Source: Afipia sp. Root123D2
GTDB taxonomy: Bacteria > Pseudomonadota > Alphaproteobacteria > Rhizobiales > Xanthobacteraceae
Assembly (NCBI RefSeq): GCF_001425835.1
Contig: NZ_LMDP01000001.1
Coordinates: 187,476-251,475, forward strand
DNA length: 64,000 nt
Direction of reading: 5' to 3'
A program made the translations under genes and the position numbers. Below, piece after piece: positions 45,767-53,406 of the stretch. The notes beneath the pieces are model-generated. The model searched no databases, was not told the origin of the DNA, and saw only the letters and a program-made list of their open reading frames with translations. Within the stretch, counting starts at the first letter, position 1. The number at the start of each line of letters is the position of its first letter.

Positions 45767-46543
45767 ATGGATCTCGGACTGAAAGGCAAGGCCGCACTGG
45801 TCACGGGCGCTGCGCGGGGTATCGGCAAGGCGGAAGCGCTGGCACTGGCGGCGGAGGGATGCTCCATCGCAATTAACGACATCGATCGTGAAGCAGCGGA
45901 AGCGACGGTGGCCGAACTGAAGGCCGCCGGCACGGCTGCGGTGGTCGCTATCGGCGACGTCTCGGAGGAAGCGGGCGCGGAATCCGTGGTGCGCGAAGCC
46001 TATCGCGGATTGGGGAAGCTCGACATTCTGGTAAACAATGCTGGCGCGGGTGGCCGTCATCTCGGCAGCCTCGCCGAGAACATGTCGCTCGACGACTGGG
46101 ACATCATTGTCCGCACTCATCTGCGCAGCACATTTCTGTGCAGCAAGCATGCGGTCCCGTTGATGCGGGAGCGGGGTTTCGGGCGAATCTTGAATACCTC
46201 GTCGATGAACGTGACCGGCGGCGGACGTCCCGGCGTGACGAATTATTCCGCCGCGAAAGCCGGCGTTATCGGCTTCACGCGAACGCTGGCGAAGGAAGTC
46301 GGCGGCGCGGGGATTACGGTCAACGCAATTGCTCCGGGCTATGTCGAGACGGCGTTGATCGCCGGTTTCTCGGCGGAGAAACGGGCCATTATTGCGGGCC
46401 AGAACCCGCTCGGGCGTTTCTGCCAGCCGGAAGAAGTGGGATCGCTGATCGCGTTTCTGTGCTCCATTCAGGCAGCTTTCATCAACGGCGCGTTGATCTG
46501 CATGGATGGCGGAAAACGCGACTTTTTCTGGGGCGACCAATGA
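45767..46543 (+). CDS. Short-chain dehydrogenase/reductase (SDR)
   Basis: 258 residues. Cofactor motif TGAARGIGKAEALALA (TGxxxGIG, residues 11-18), NNAGAG, and the catalytic Ser in LNTSSMN with YSAAKAG (Tyr and Lys). An Asp at the end of the second strand (NDIDREAA) favours NAD over NADP. It probably oxidises a secondary alcohol of the imported polyol. It overlaps the next gene by 4 bp (ATGA). Confidence 0.92.
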   Translation: MDLGLKGKAALVTGAARGIGKAEALALAAEGCSIAINDIDREAAEATVAELKAAGTAAVVAIGDVSEEAGAESVVREAYRGLGKLDILVNNAGAGGRHLGSLAENMSLDDWDIIVRTHLRSTFLCSKHAVPLMRERGFGRILNTSSMNVTGGGRPGVTNYSAAKAGVIGFTRTLAKEVGGAGITVNAIAPGYVETALIAGFSAEKRAIIAGQNPLGRFCQPEEVGSLIAFLCSIQAAFINGALICMDGGKRDFFWGDQ

Positions 46544-47625
46544 CCATTCGCGCGTTCGGCGGACCGCATCGTTATGTTCAGGGGCCGGGTGCCCTGAGCG
46601 AACTTGCGACGCTGGTTCCGATGTATGGGCGGCGTCCGCTTATCGTTGCGGATGTTGCCGTGCTGGGATCATTGCGGCCACAGCTTGAAGCGCTGCTTAA
46701 GCCTTGCGTCGATGGATGGGTGTTCGCTGAATTTTCTGGAGAATGCTCCGCGTCGCAGATCGACTTGATGGCAAGCAAGGCAGATGCCACCAAGAGCGAT
46801 GTCGTCGTTGCGATCGGAGGCGGCAAGGCGATCGATACCGCAAAGGGTGTTCGGATCCTGCGGGGCGGCGGAATCATCGTCGTGCCGACGGTGGCCTCGA
46901 ATGACGCGCCAACCAGCCGGCTTGCAATTGTGTACACCGACGATCACGTCCTGAAGGAAGTCAGGATGATGGCGACCAATCCGGACGCGGTCGTTGTCGA
47001 CACGTCCGTTATCGCCCGCGCACCGCGCAGGTTCTTTGTCGCCGGCATCGGTGACGCGCTCACAAAGAAATTCGAGGCGGAACAGTGCTACAATTCCGGA
47101 GGCCTGAATTTCTACAAGGCGCGTCCGGCCGCGCTGGCGGTTTTTATCGCGGATCAGTGCTATCAGGTAATCCGGCGGGATGCGATTGCGTCTCTTGCTG
47201 CGGTCGATCGCAAGGAGCCGGACCCAGCTTTCGAGAATGTGGTTGAGGCGACGATCCTGCTCAGTGGCCTTGGCTTCGAAAGCGGGGGCTTGTCGATTGC
47301 ACACTCGCTGACCCGCGGGTTTTCCGCAATTCCGTCACTCAATTCGTCGCTTCACGGCGAGCAAGTGGCATTCGGTCTCCTGACACAGCTCTGCCTCGAA
47401 AAGCGGCCGGCAAAGTTTCTTACTGATATGGTTGCATTCTATCGCGAGGTCGGTTTGCCGACGAGCCTGAAAGATCTCGGGTTCTCCGGCAACGTGCAGG
47501 AGGGCATTCGGACAATTGCCGAACGCTCGATTGCCGAAGCGCCATATCTCAAGCAGTTCGTCGGTGCTGTGACTGTGCAGAATCTCATAGCCGCACTGGA
47601 AGATGCGGACCGCTGCGCAGCTTAG
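46540..47625 (+). CDS. GldA-type iron/zinc-dependent alcohol dehydrogenase
   Basis: 361 residues from the ATG at 46540. The start overlaps the SDR stop; the frame is open further upstream inside the SDR gene, but that is not coding. The NAD-binding signature is VVAIGGGKAIDTAKGV with VVPTVASNDAPTSRLAIVYT, which closely follows glycerol dehydrogenase. Metal ligands are Asp in GIGDALTKKFEAEQ and two His in SIAHSLTRGF and SSLHGEQVAFGL. It probably oxidises glycerol or a related C3-C5 polyol to the 2-keto form. Last gene of the operon. Confidence 0.93.
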   Translation: MTIRAFGGPHRYVQGPGALSELATLVPMYGRRPLIVADVAVLGSLRPQLEALLKPCVDGWVFAEFSGECSASQIDLMASKADATKSDVVVAIGGGKAIDTAKGVRILRGGGIIVVPTVASNDAPTSRLAIVYTDDHVLKEVRMMATNPDAVVVDTSVIARAPRRFFVAGIGDALTKKFEAEQCYNSGGLNFYKARPAALAVFIADQCYQVIRRDAIASLAAVDRKEPDPAFENVVEATILLSGLGFESGGLSIAHSLTRGFSAIPSLNSSLHGEQVAFGLLTQLCLEKRPAKFLTDMVAFYREVGLPTSLKDLGFSGNVQEGIRTIAERSIAEAPYLKQFVGAVTVQNLIAALEDADRCAA

Positions 47626-47726
47626 GTGCACGCCCTCTTTATGGAAGTTTATCAAGCGATCTTGGCCTGGGATACTAAGCACAGCGCCAGCGTGTATCCC
47701 CGCTCGCGATCTGCCGGGAGTCTCGT

Positions 47727-48899
47727 TCAGTATACGTTGCTGCCGAGATAACGCGTCGTCGTCTGTTTCCACCACATGCTCTGGATGGCGTCGAGGATCG
47801 CGATATTCAGCGAGCCCCGAAGCGGGCTGTCGTTGGGGATGGCGAACGCATAGTGCTGGGGCTGGAATGTCGTGTCGAGCATTTCGACGGATGAGGAAAA
47901 TTGCTGCTGAACCACCCAGGCAAGGAGTGGCTTGTCGTAGACGAACGCGTCGATCTTGTGCGAGCGCAGCGCGAGCAGTCCGTCGCGCGCGTTCGCATAC
48001 TCATGAGCGGCGATCTGGAGTTCCGACAGCGCATCGTGCGTTGACGTCCCTTTGACCATGCCGACGCGGACAGTCCGCAGGTCCTGTACGCTGTGGACCG
48101 TACCTTGCAGATGCCGGACCGTCAGCGCCGACGTTACGGCCGCCGTGAACACCGCAACGGCGACGATCGATGTCACCGTCCAGATGCTCGCGACGATGCG
48201 TCCTGCGGCTGTTTGCGGGTTATACTCAACCATGCCTCTCCGGGTCATGGCTGCGGTCGCCCACCACATGCTGGAGCTCAGTCCTTTTCTGACACCACCG
48301 CTGAACTCGTCGTTCTTGCGTTCGAAAAACCAGATGATGACTCCGACCAGGAGTGCGAGGAGAAGCAGCGCAAGAACGGCCTGCAGAAAACCGACATTCA
48401 TGAATGCCTGCAGGACGGGAAGCCAGCTCAGCGATCCGCTGGCCGGTACTGCGATGCCGAGGCCGGTTGAGTAAAACGGCGAGGTAAAATCCAGAACCCG
48501 CGCGCGTGCTCCGGTGACCGTCAACGCTCCGATGGAGACGTCGAACTTGCCGTTTGCCGCCCCATCGATCAGAGCGCCTACGGTGGGTTCTTCCTCGAAG
48601 CGATAACGAAGACGCAGGTTGTTCGCTACTTCGCGCCAGAGATCGACGCTAATGCCTTGCCACTCGCCACCGGGTTGCTTCATCGCAAAGGGTGGGGCTT
48701 CTTTGATCCCGATCACCAGTTCGCGCGACGCGATGGGCGGCAGGTCCCGCGCAGTGCAGGGAAGGGTGGTGGCCAGTGTGCCGAGAATGAGTGCGGCCAA
48801 GATAGCCACGCGGGATGGGGTCAATCGTGGCAGGAATAGTGCCGATGGGCGAAGCCATGCCGGCCTGCGGATCGGTCGTGATGGTCGCGGTTCATACAT
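47727..48899 (-). CDS. Ionotropic-glutamate-receptor-like channel with periplasmic solute-binding domain
   Basis: 390 residues. A long N-terminus with a signal or anchor (residues 30-50) is followed by lobe S1 (about 58-155): ELVIGIKEAPPFAM and SIGALTVTGARARVLDFTSPFY, with the Arg expected to hold the ligand carboxylate. TM1 is residues 166-192 (FMNVGFLQAVLALLLLALL), a re-entrant pore stretch is 205-226 and TM2 is 232-262. Lobe S2 (263-380) includes VRVGMVKGTSTHDAL and DAFVYDKPLL with the conserved ligand Asp. This S1-TM-P-TM-S2 order is that of GluR0-type prokaryotic receptors. The K+ filter TVGYGD is absent: here it reads MTRRGMVEYN. It is not a plain transporter binding protein because the membrane part interrupts it. 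Confidence 0.8.
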   Translation of the reverse strand: MYEPRPSRPIRRPAWLRPSALFLPRLTPSRVAILAALILGTLATTLPCTARDLPPIASRELVIGIKEAPPFAMKQPGGEWQGISVDLWREVANNLRLRYRFEEEPTVGALIDGAANGKFDVSIGALTVTGARARVLDFTSPFYSTGLGIAVPASGSLSWLPVLQAFMNVGFLQAVLALLLLALLVGVIIWFFERKNDEFSGGVRKGLSSSMWWATAAMTRRGMVEYNPQTAAGRIVASIWTVTSIVAVAVFTAAVTSALTVRHLQGTVHSVQDLRTVRVGMVKGTSTHDALSELQIAAHEYANARDGLLALRSHKIDAFVYDKPLLAWVVQQQFSSSVEMLDTTFQPQHYAFAIPNDSPLRGSLNIAILDAIQSMWWKQTTTRYLGSNVY

Positions 48900-48950
48900 G
48901 TCGATCAGGGTTCTGATTGCACGAAGAGTGTTCCGGCGGATGTCCGCAGG

Positions 48951-49613
48951 TCATGCGACGTGGCATCGCTGCATGTTGTCCTTGTTGAGGGCGGAAATAT
49001 TCTTGATCGTTCCGTTGAGTTCGCCGGCGGCCTCTGCCATCGAATCAAGATCGCGGGCAACGTCTTCCTCAAATGCATTCAGAATAGGCTCGGACACCTG
49101 CCTGAACGCGCTCCGGACGGCGGCGTTGTCATACGCGGTGATCGCATGCGACAAATCCAGAAAGAACATATGGATCATGGCGCTGAGCGAGGCCTTGACG
49201 GTCTCCGTTTGCCCTGCGTCACCGAGGTGATGGTCGAGCGCGCGTGTGATGAATTTTTCCAGGATAACTGCGGAGCTTGCGACATAGAGATCGCTACTCA
49301 GGAGGCAGCGCTCGTGGGCGATGCCGATCTTGTGTGCGAAATCTTTGAAGGCCTGATCCGGAGTGCCGTCGAAAAATCGCTCCCAGTGTTTGAACTGCAC
49401 CCCGTTGATGTGTGAGACAAGCTGTCCGACGCTGATGTTATCGCGCTCACACGTCTTCTCGATCATTTCCTTGAAAGCGGGAAACGACAGGATGCGATTA
49501 TAGAAGGCGTTGATGACCTCTTCCTGACCGCTGACCATCAATGGCTTGAGAGCCTGAAGATGGGCTGTGTCGGCCGAACTGAACCCGACGAGCTCAGCGA
49601 GATCAGTTGTCAT
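48951..49613 (-). CDS. Globin-coupled sensor globin domain without output domain
   Basis: 220 residues. The sensor globin (about residues 10-165) has the proximal His100 in KIGIAHERCLLSSDLY, matching the G-xx-H pattern of HemAT/GCS globins, and NAFYNRILS near the distal pocket with Tyr38 as likely distal ligand. A short helix, SMAEAAGELNGTIKNISALN, follows and the protein ends. Full-length relatives continue into a chemoreceptor or GGDEF domain, which I do not find in any frame downstream. It may be a stand-alone oxygen sensor or a truncated protein. It starts within the end of the preceding small gene. Confidence 0.8.
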   Translation of the reverse strand: MTTDLAELVGFSSADTAHLQALKPLMVSGQEEVINAFYNRILSFPAFKEMIEKTCERDNISVGQLVSHINGVQFKHWERFFDGTPDQAFKDFAHKIGIAHERCLLSSDLYVASSAVILEKFITRALDHHLGDAGQTETVKASLSAMIHMFFLDLSHAITAYDNAAVRSAFRQVSEPILNAFEEDVARDLDSMAEAAGELNGTIKNISALNKDNMQRCHVA

Positions 49614-49968
49614 GTGCTGGCCCCAAGCAGAGGCTTGATCTAACTCCGGAATGGTTAATGAAGATTTGTGAAACGATCGACTCGCCTCGTGCGGGACGTC
49701 TTATCGGAGCGAGGTAGTCGTTCCGGATTCGCTGGCGCGGCGAGACAGAGCGGCTTGGGGGCTTTGCCGAGAGGTAGGATGATGCGTTCGGATCTGAGCC
49801 CATAGTCTCGTCCCGCGCGAGGCGGAGCGCAGTCTGGATTTCGCGTGACGGCGTGCCGTTTTTCAGCAGCAGTAAGATCAGCAGAGCTTTGATTTCTGCG
49901 TTGGGAAGTGTGTCGTGTGTTCGCGCCCTGTCGTGCATCGCTGTCTCCGGTGTCATTTCGTGAATCAT
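49603..49968 (-). CDS. Hypothetical protein, uncertain
   Basis: 121 residues. The N-terminal half has AEIKALLILLLLKNGTPSREIQTALRLA, a possible amphipathic or HTH-like helix pair. The C-terminal half is Ser/Arg/Pro-rich and has low coding character. The ATG overlaps the upstream gene's stop by 4 bp (ATGA) and the stop overlaps the globin gene start, which supports co-translation. Not recognised. Another overlapping frame at 49655-50002 is weaker. Confidence 0.35.
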   Translation of the reverse strand: MIHEMTPETAMHDRARTHDTLPNAEIKALLILLLLKNGTPSREIQTALRLARDETMGSDPNASSYLSAKPPSRSVSPRQRIRNDYLAPIRRPARGESIVSQIFINHSGVRSSLCLGPAHDN

Positions 49969-50543
49969 GATCCGCGAGCGAGGTGGCGGACGAGTAGGTC
50001 AATCAGCCATGGCTGATGCCTGTCTTCTGTCGTCACAGTGCGCACAGCAGGCTTCAAGCGAGGTTTGCGAGCTCGGTGAGGCCGACGTTTCCCCTGCGCC
50101 ACGGGCTCGATTGCCTTCGGCCGTTTTGCCGCGCTCCAGGTCAACATGGTATCGTCGAGTCCGCCGCGGATAAAAGCGAAGCGCGAACCCGGCGTTGTCA
50201 TGGTGTCGGTTGCTGCAGCCGGTGCGGCAATCACGAATTGGCCGCGTGCGGTCGGGCGATGCCGGCTGAACAACGGATCTGTCTTCGCTTGATGGCTGGC
50301 GTTGTCCGCAATGACAGTATTGGCGCGCGCTGTCGTTTCCCCATTGGTCGAAAGCATAAGCGTGATCGCAATGCCAGTCAGCGTGGCGACGGAGATCGAG
50401 ACGATCCGCGCGCTCCACTCGGTTATCATCAGAATGCGAAGTGTGGTCGTCGTGCGGCCCGACTGAACGTGGATGGAATTGCTGGCGAGCAGCTTGAGCA
50501 AGCTCTCGATTTCCGTAGTCGGTGTCTCCGCGCGCTGTGTCAT
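49965..50543 (-). CDS. Hypothetical membrane-anchored protein
   Basis: 192 residues. An N-terminal segment (MTQRAETPTTEIESLLKLLA) is followed by one membrane helix at about residues 46-68 (ARIVSISVATLTGIAITLML) and then a basic, Pro/Arg/Thr-rich, probably disordered domain. No family recognised. The small gene downstream and the globin sensor follow with overlaps, so the three may be one operon. Confidence 0.45.
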   Translation of the reverse strand: MTQRAETPTTEIESLLKLLASNSIHVQSGRTTTTLRILMITEWSARIVSISVATLTGIAITLMLSTNGETTARANTVIADNASHQAKTDPLFSRHRPTARGQFVIAAPAAATDTMTTPGSRFAFIRGGLDDTMLTWSAAKRPKAIEPVAQGKRRPHRARKPRLKPAVRTVTTEDRHQPWLIDLLVRHLARGS

Positions 50544-50714
50544 GACGTGAGGGTTGGCCGGTATGGTTAATCAGATATTAATCCAGCGAATATGACCCCT
50601 GAAACAAGGGTTTATACAGACGCGCCGCCGCAGCATCCTGCCGCTTCAACATGGATGAAATCGTTAACCGAGCCACGAGCGACGGATCGGGCTTCGCATG
50701 AGTCGCTGGAGCAA

Positions 50715-51068
50715 TCAGCGCGTCACATGCGCGGAGACCGCGAGCCATTTGCCGTCGCGCTTGGCCCAGACGTCGGTGTACCGCCCGCCGTCTTCGCGGC
50801 CGTCGGCGGTGTGATAGCGGGTGCGCGCGTGGATGATGGCGAAGTCGCCCATGATCCGGATCATGACGTCCTGCGCTTCGAGATTTGAAATGGTAACCGG
50901 GATCGCAGTCTGCTTCAGGAAGCCGGCGCGGTCGACCAGCGAGCGGTCGGGGTTGGAGCAGTAGAATTCTGGCGCCAGGATTTGGTCGAAGCGCATGACG
51001 TCACAATGCTGGACCGAATTGATGTAGTCGCGATTGAGGCTGACGAGGATGTCGTGGTCGGATGCCAT
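50715..51068 (-). CDS. NTF2-like (SnoaL/DUF4440-type) protein
   Basis: 117 residues of a cone-shaped NTF2 fold: SLNRDYINSVQHCDVMRFDQILAPEFYCSNPDRSLVDRAGFL, then VMIRIMGDFAIIHARTRYHTADGREDGGRYTDVWAKRDGKWLAVSAHVTR. The second part is the typical strand-turn-strand with the conserved W-x-x-K/R-D-G-x-W. Members bind small ligands or act as isomerases, cyclases or subunits; the ligand here is unknown. The gene stands alone. Confidence 0.8.
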   Translation of the reverse strand: MASDHDILVSLNRDYINSVQHCDVMRFDQILAPEFYCSNPDRSLVDRAGFLKQTAIPVTISNLEAQDVMIRIMGDFAIIHARTRYHTADGREDGGRYTDVWAKRDGKWLAVSAHVTR

Positions 51069-51239
51069 GGTTTGCGTCCTGAAAGTGCCGTTGTGTTGCA
51101 GATCGCAGGTATCCCGACCGTAAGAGATTGAATGCCGTTTTCAAGACGATCCGGAACTCATCCTCAGCTTCATTGACCCAAGGGAATTCTGGGATTGCCG
51201 AAATCCTGCTGGTGATCGACGCACCAGACATGACGAAAG

Positions 51240-51267
51240 AAAGACCGGCCGTGACGGCCGGTCTTTT
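51240..51267 (-). terminator. Hairpin terminator downstream of csbD
   Basis: Perfect 11-bp stem AAAGACCGGCC (51240-51250) and GGCCGGTCTTT (51256-51266) with a GTGAC loop. Read on minus, the stem is followed by CTTTC (51239-51235), on plus by TTTT at 51264-51267, so it can work in both directions. The csbD stop lies 27 bp upstream. Confidence 0.75.
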
Positions 51268-51293
51268 CAATGACGTTAGAAAGCGTCACGTAT

Positions 51294-51509
51294 TCAGAGT
51301 TTTCTATTGGCGAGTTCTGCGGCCTTGTTCACGGCTTCCTTCGCCGCTTCCTTGGCATTGCCGACTGCCTTCTGGCCGTGGCCCTTGGCTTCCTGAATGG
51401 CGCCTTCGCCCTTCAGTTGGTCGGAACCGGTGGCCTCGCCGACGCCCTGCTTTGCCTTGCCAATGGCCTCATTGGCGGCGCCTTTGATCTTGTCAGCCGT
51501 ACTACCCAT
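51294..51509 (-). CDS. CsbD-family stress protein
   Basis: 71 residues from the ATG at 51509 with AAGGAG upstream. It starts [21 protein letters not shown] and repeats short GxA/GEA helices ([22 protein letters not shown]), the standard CsbD composition: Ala/Gly/Lys-rich, no Cys, no membrane segment. CsbD is a small general-stress protein of unclear action. A terminator follows 27 bp after the stop. Confidence 0.92.
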   Translation of the reverse strand: MGSTADKIKGAANEAIGKAKQGVGEATGSDQLKGEGAIQEAKGHGQKAVGNAKEAAKEAVNKAAELANRKL

Positions 51510-51643
51510 CACAATCTCCTTTACATGCGCGTTCAAGGAGATAACCGGCGAGTTGACGAAATGTTCCGCTTCTGTTGATTGGCTTGGGAAATCACGCGAG
51601 CGACGCTCGCAACCAATGACAAACAAACGCGAAAGCAAAAACC

Positions 51644-52165
51644 ATGTCGCACGATCATCATCCGCATGACCATTCGCACAGCCATGATGATGCGGAGCGC
51701 TGGAAGCATGACGGCGTACGTGTGATTCCAGGCAATCAACTCGATCCGAATGTGCCCTCGACAGCGGGCATGGATCGGAAGGCTGCGATCAACTTTGCCC
51801 GCGTCGGCGCGCAGAAGCTGTGGGCCGGTACCGTGACGATCCGGCCCGATGCCAAGACCGGTGCGCATCACCACGGTCATCTTGAAAGCATCATCTACGT
51901 CGTTCGCGGCAAAGCGCGCATGCGCTGGGGTGAGCACCTGCAGTTCACGGCGGAAGCCGGGCCGGGCGATTTCATTTTTGTGCCGCCTTACGTGCCGCAT
52001 CAGGAAATCAATGCCAGCCCGGACGAGGTTCTGGAGTGCGTGCTGGTCCGCAGCGACGGCGAGGCGGTTGCGATCAATCTCGATATTGAGCCGGTCGAGA
52101 AGCCAGAGGCGGTGCTATGGGTCGATCCGATCCACCGCGATCCGGCGGAGAAAAAGCAGCGTTGA
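51644..52165 (+). CDS. Cupin protein with His-rich N-terminus
   Basis: 173 residues. The first 17 residues are dominated by His and Asp ([16 protein letters not shown]), which suggests metal binding. The cupin core has motif 1 [22 protein letters not shown] (metal His and Glu) and motif 2 [17 protein letters not shown] (third or fourth His). Members are isomerases, dioxygenases or storage-type binding proteins; this one is probably cytoplasmic with no signal peptide. The product is unknown. It is divergent from csbD (134 bp). Confidence 0.85.
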   Translation: MSHDHHPHDHSHSHDDAERWKHDGVRVIPGNQLDPNVPSTAGMDRKAAINFARVGAQKLWAGTVTIRPDAKTGAHHHGHLESIIYVVRGKARMRWGEHLQFTAEAGPGDFIFVPPYVPHQEINASPDEVLECVLVRSDGEAVAINLDIEPVEKPEAVLWVDPIHRDPAEKKQR

Positions 52166-52219
52166 AATACCGCAATCCTGCCAATTGGTTGCATTGCGAC
52201 ACTCTGACTACTGACGAAT

Positions 52220-52235
52220 ATTGACAATCGTCAAT
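52220..52235 (+). promoter_or_regulatory. Inverted-repeat operator candidate upstream of the RND efflux operon
   Basis: ATTGAC-AATC-GTCAAT is a perfect 6-bp inverted repeat 42 bp before the adaptor ATG. It includes TTGACA, which could be a -35 element, so a repressor bound here would block transcription. The TetR-family protein encoded at the 3' end of the operon is the natural candidate. Confidence 0.5.
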
Positions 52236-52276
52236 CAATAGTGGAGCGTATCCTTCGCTAACACCGAGGTTGCGCT

Positions 52277-53386
52277 ATGAGCGATTCCAGATTTCATCCC
52301 ATAAATTTCAATGGCTTAGCTGTTGTTGTAGTTGTCTTTGGGGCGCTTACTCTGGGCGCCTGCAGCAAGGCACCTGCGGAAAAGAGCGAAGAAGCCCGCC
52401 CGGTTCTGGTCGCGCCGGTCCATTACGAAACGCTGTCGCCGCAGCGATCTTTCGTGGGCACCATTCGGCCGCGCATTGAAACCGACATGGGCTTTCGCGT
52501 GCCGGGCAAGGTCGCCAAGCGCCTGGTTGAGGTCGGGCAGGTGGTCGAGGTCGGCCAGCCTCTCGCGGTGCTCGATGAAGTCGATCTGAAATTGCAGGCT
52601 GAGCAGGCCGATGCCGAATTGAGCGCGGCGACGGGCGTGTTGGCGCAGGCCAGTGCCGCCGAAACCCGAACCAACGATCTGCGCAGTCGCGGTTGGTCGA
52701 CCCAGGCTCAACTCGATCAGGTCAAAGCCTCAGCCGATGAGGCGCGGGCGCGACTTAACCGTGCCCAGCGCTCGGTCGAACTTACCAGGAACAGCCTGTC
52801 CTACGCCAATCTCCTGGCGGACTCGCGGGGTGTCGTGACCGCGACGCTGGTTGAGCCCGGTCAGGTTGTCGCCGCCGGACAGACCGCCATTCGCGTCGCG
52901 CGATCGGAGGAGAAAGAGGCCGTGGTCGCGATTCCGGAAACGCTGGTGAATTTCGCCCGCAGCGGCGCGGCCTATGTCACGTTGTGGTCCGAGCCCGGCA
53001 AGCAATACGTCGCGAAATTGCGTGAGCTTGCACCAACCGCCGATCCGGCGACGCGCACCTATCTGGCGAAATTCTCGCTGCCAGACGCCGGCAATCAGGT
53101 GTCGCTCGGCATGACCGCTACCTTGACGATGTCCGATCCGCAAAGCGAGCGGGTTGCGCGGTTGCCGTTATCGGCCCTGTTCAGTCAGGGCAAGGGCGCG
53201 TCGCTCTATGTCGCGGACCCGGAAACCGGAAAACTGTCGCTCAAGCCCGTCTCGGTCAAAGCCTATGAGTCTCGCGACGTCGTTATCAGCGGCGGTGTTG
53301 ATGAAGGCGCCAAGGTGGTCGTGCTTGGCGTGCAGAAGCTCGATCCCGACCAGAAGGTCCGGGTCGTCTCGGCCCTGTCGTTCTGA
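52277..53386 (+). CDS. RND efflux periplasmic adaptor lipoprotein
   Basis: 369 residues with a lipobox: hydrophobic GLAVVVVVFGALTLGAC with Cys33 as the lipidated residue (LGAC), then SKAPAEKSEEA. The lipoyl half is FVGTIRPRIETDMGFRVPGKVAKRLVEVGQVVEVGQPLAVLDEVDLKL, a coiled coil spans about 100-160, and VTATLVEPGQVVAAGQTAIRVAR is the second half. It partners the RND pump 20 bp downstream. Related MexA/AcrA-like adaptors dock a TolC-type channel, none of which is in this window. Confidence 0.92.
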   Translation: MSDSRFHPINFNGLAVVVVVFGALTLGACSKAPAEKSEEARPVLVAPVHYETLSPQRSFVGTIRPRIETDMGFRVPGKVAKRLVEVGQVVEVGQPLAVLDEVDLKLQAEQADAELSAATGVLAQASAAETRTNDLRSRGWSTQAQLDQVKASADEARARLNRAQRSVELTRNSLSYANLLADSRGVVTATLVEPGQVVAAGQTAIRVARSEEKEAVVAIPETLVNFARSGAAYVTLWSEPGKQYVAKLRELAPTADPATRTYLAKFSLPDAGNQVSLGMTATLTMSDPQSERVARLPLSALFSQGKGASLYVADPETGKLSLKPVSVKAYESRDVVISGGVDEGAKVVVLGVQKLDPDQKVRVVSALSF

Positions 53387-53406
53387 TCGAATTCGCGGAG
53401 GACGCG

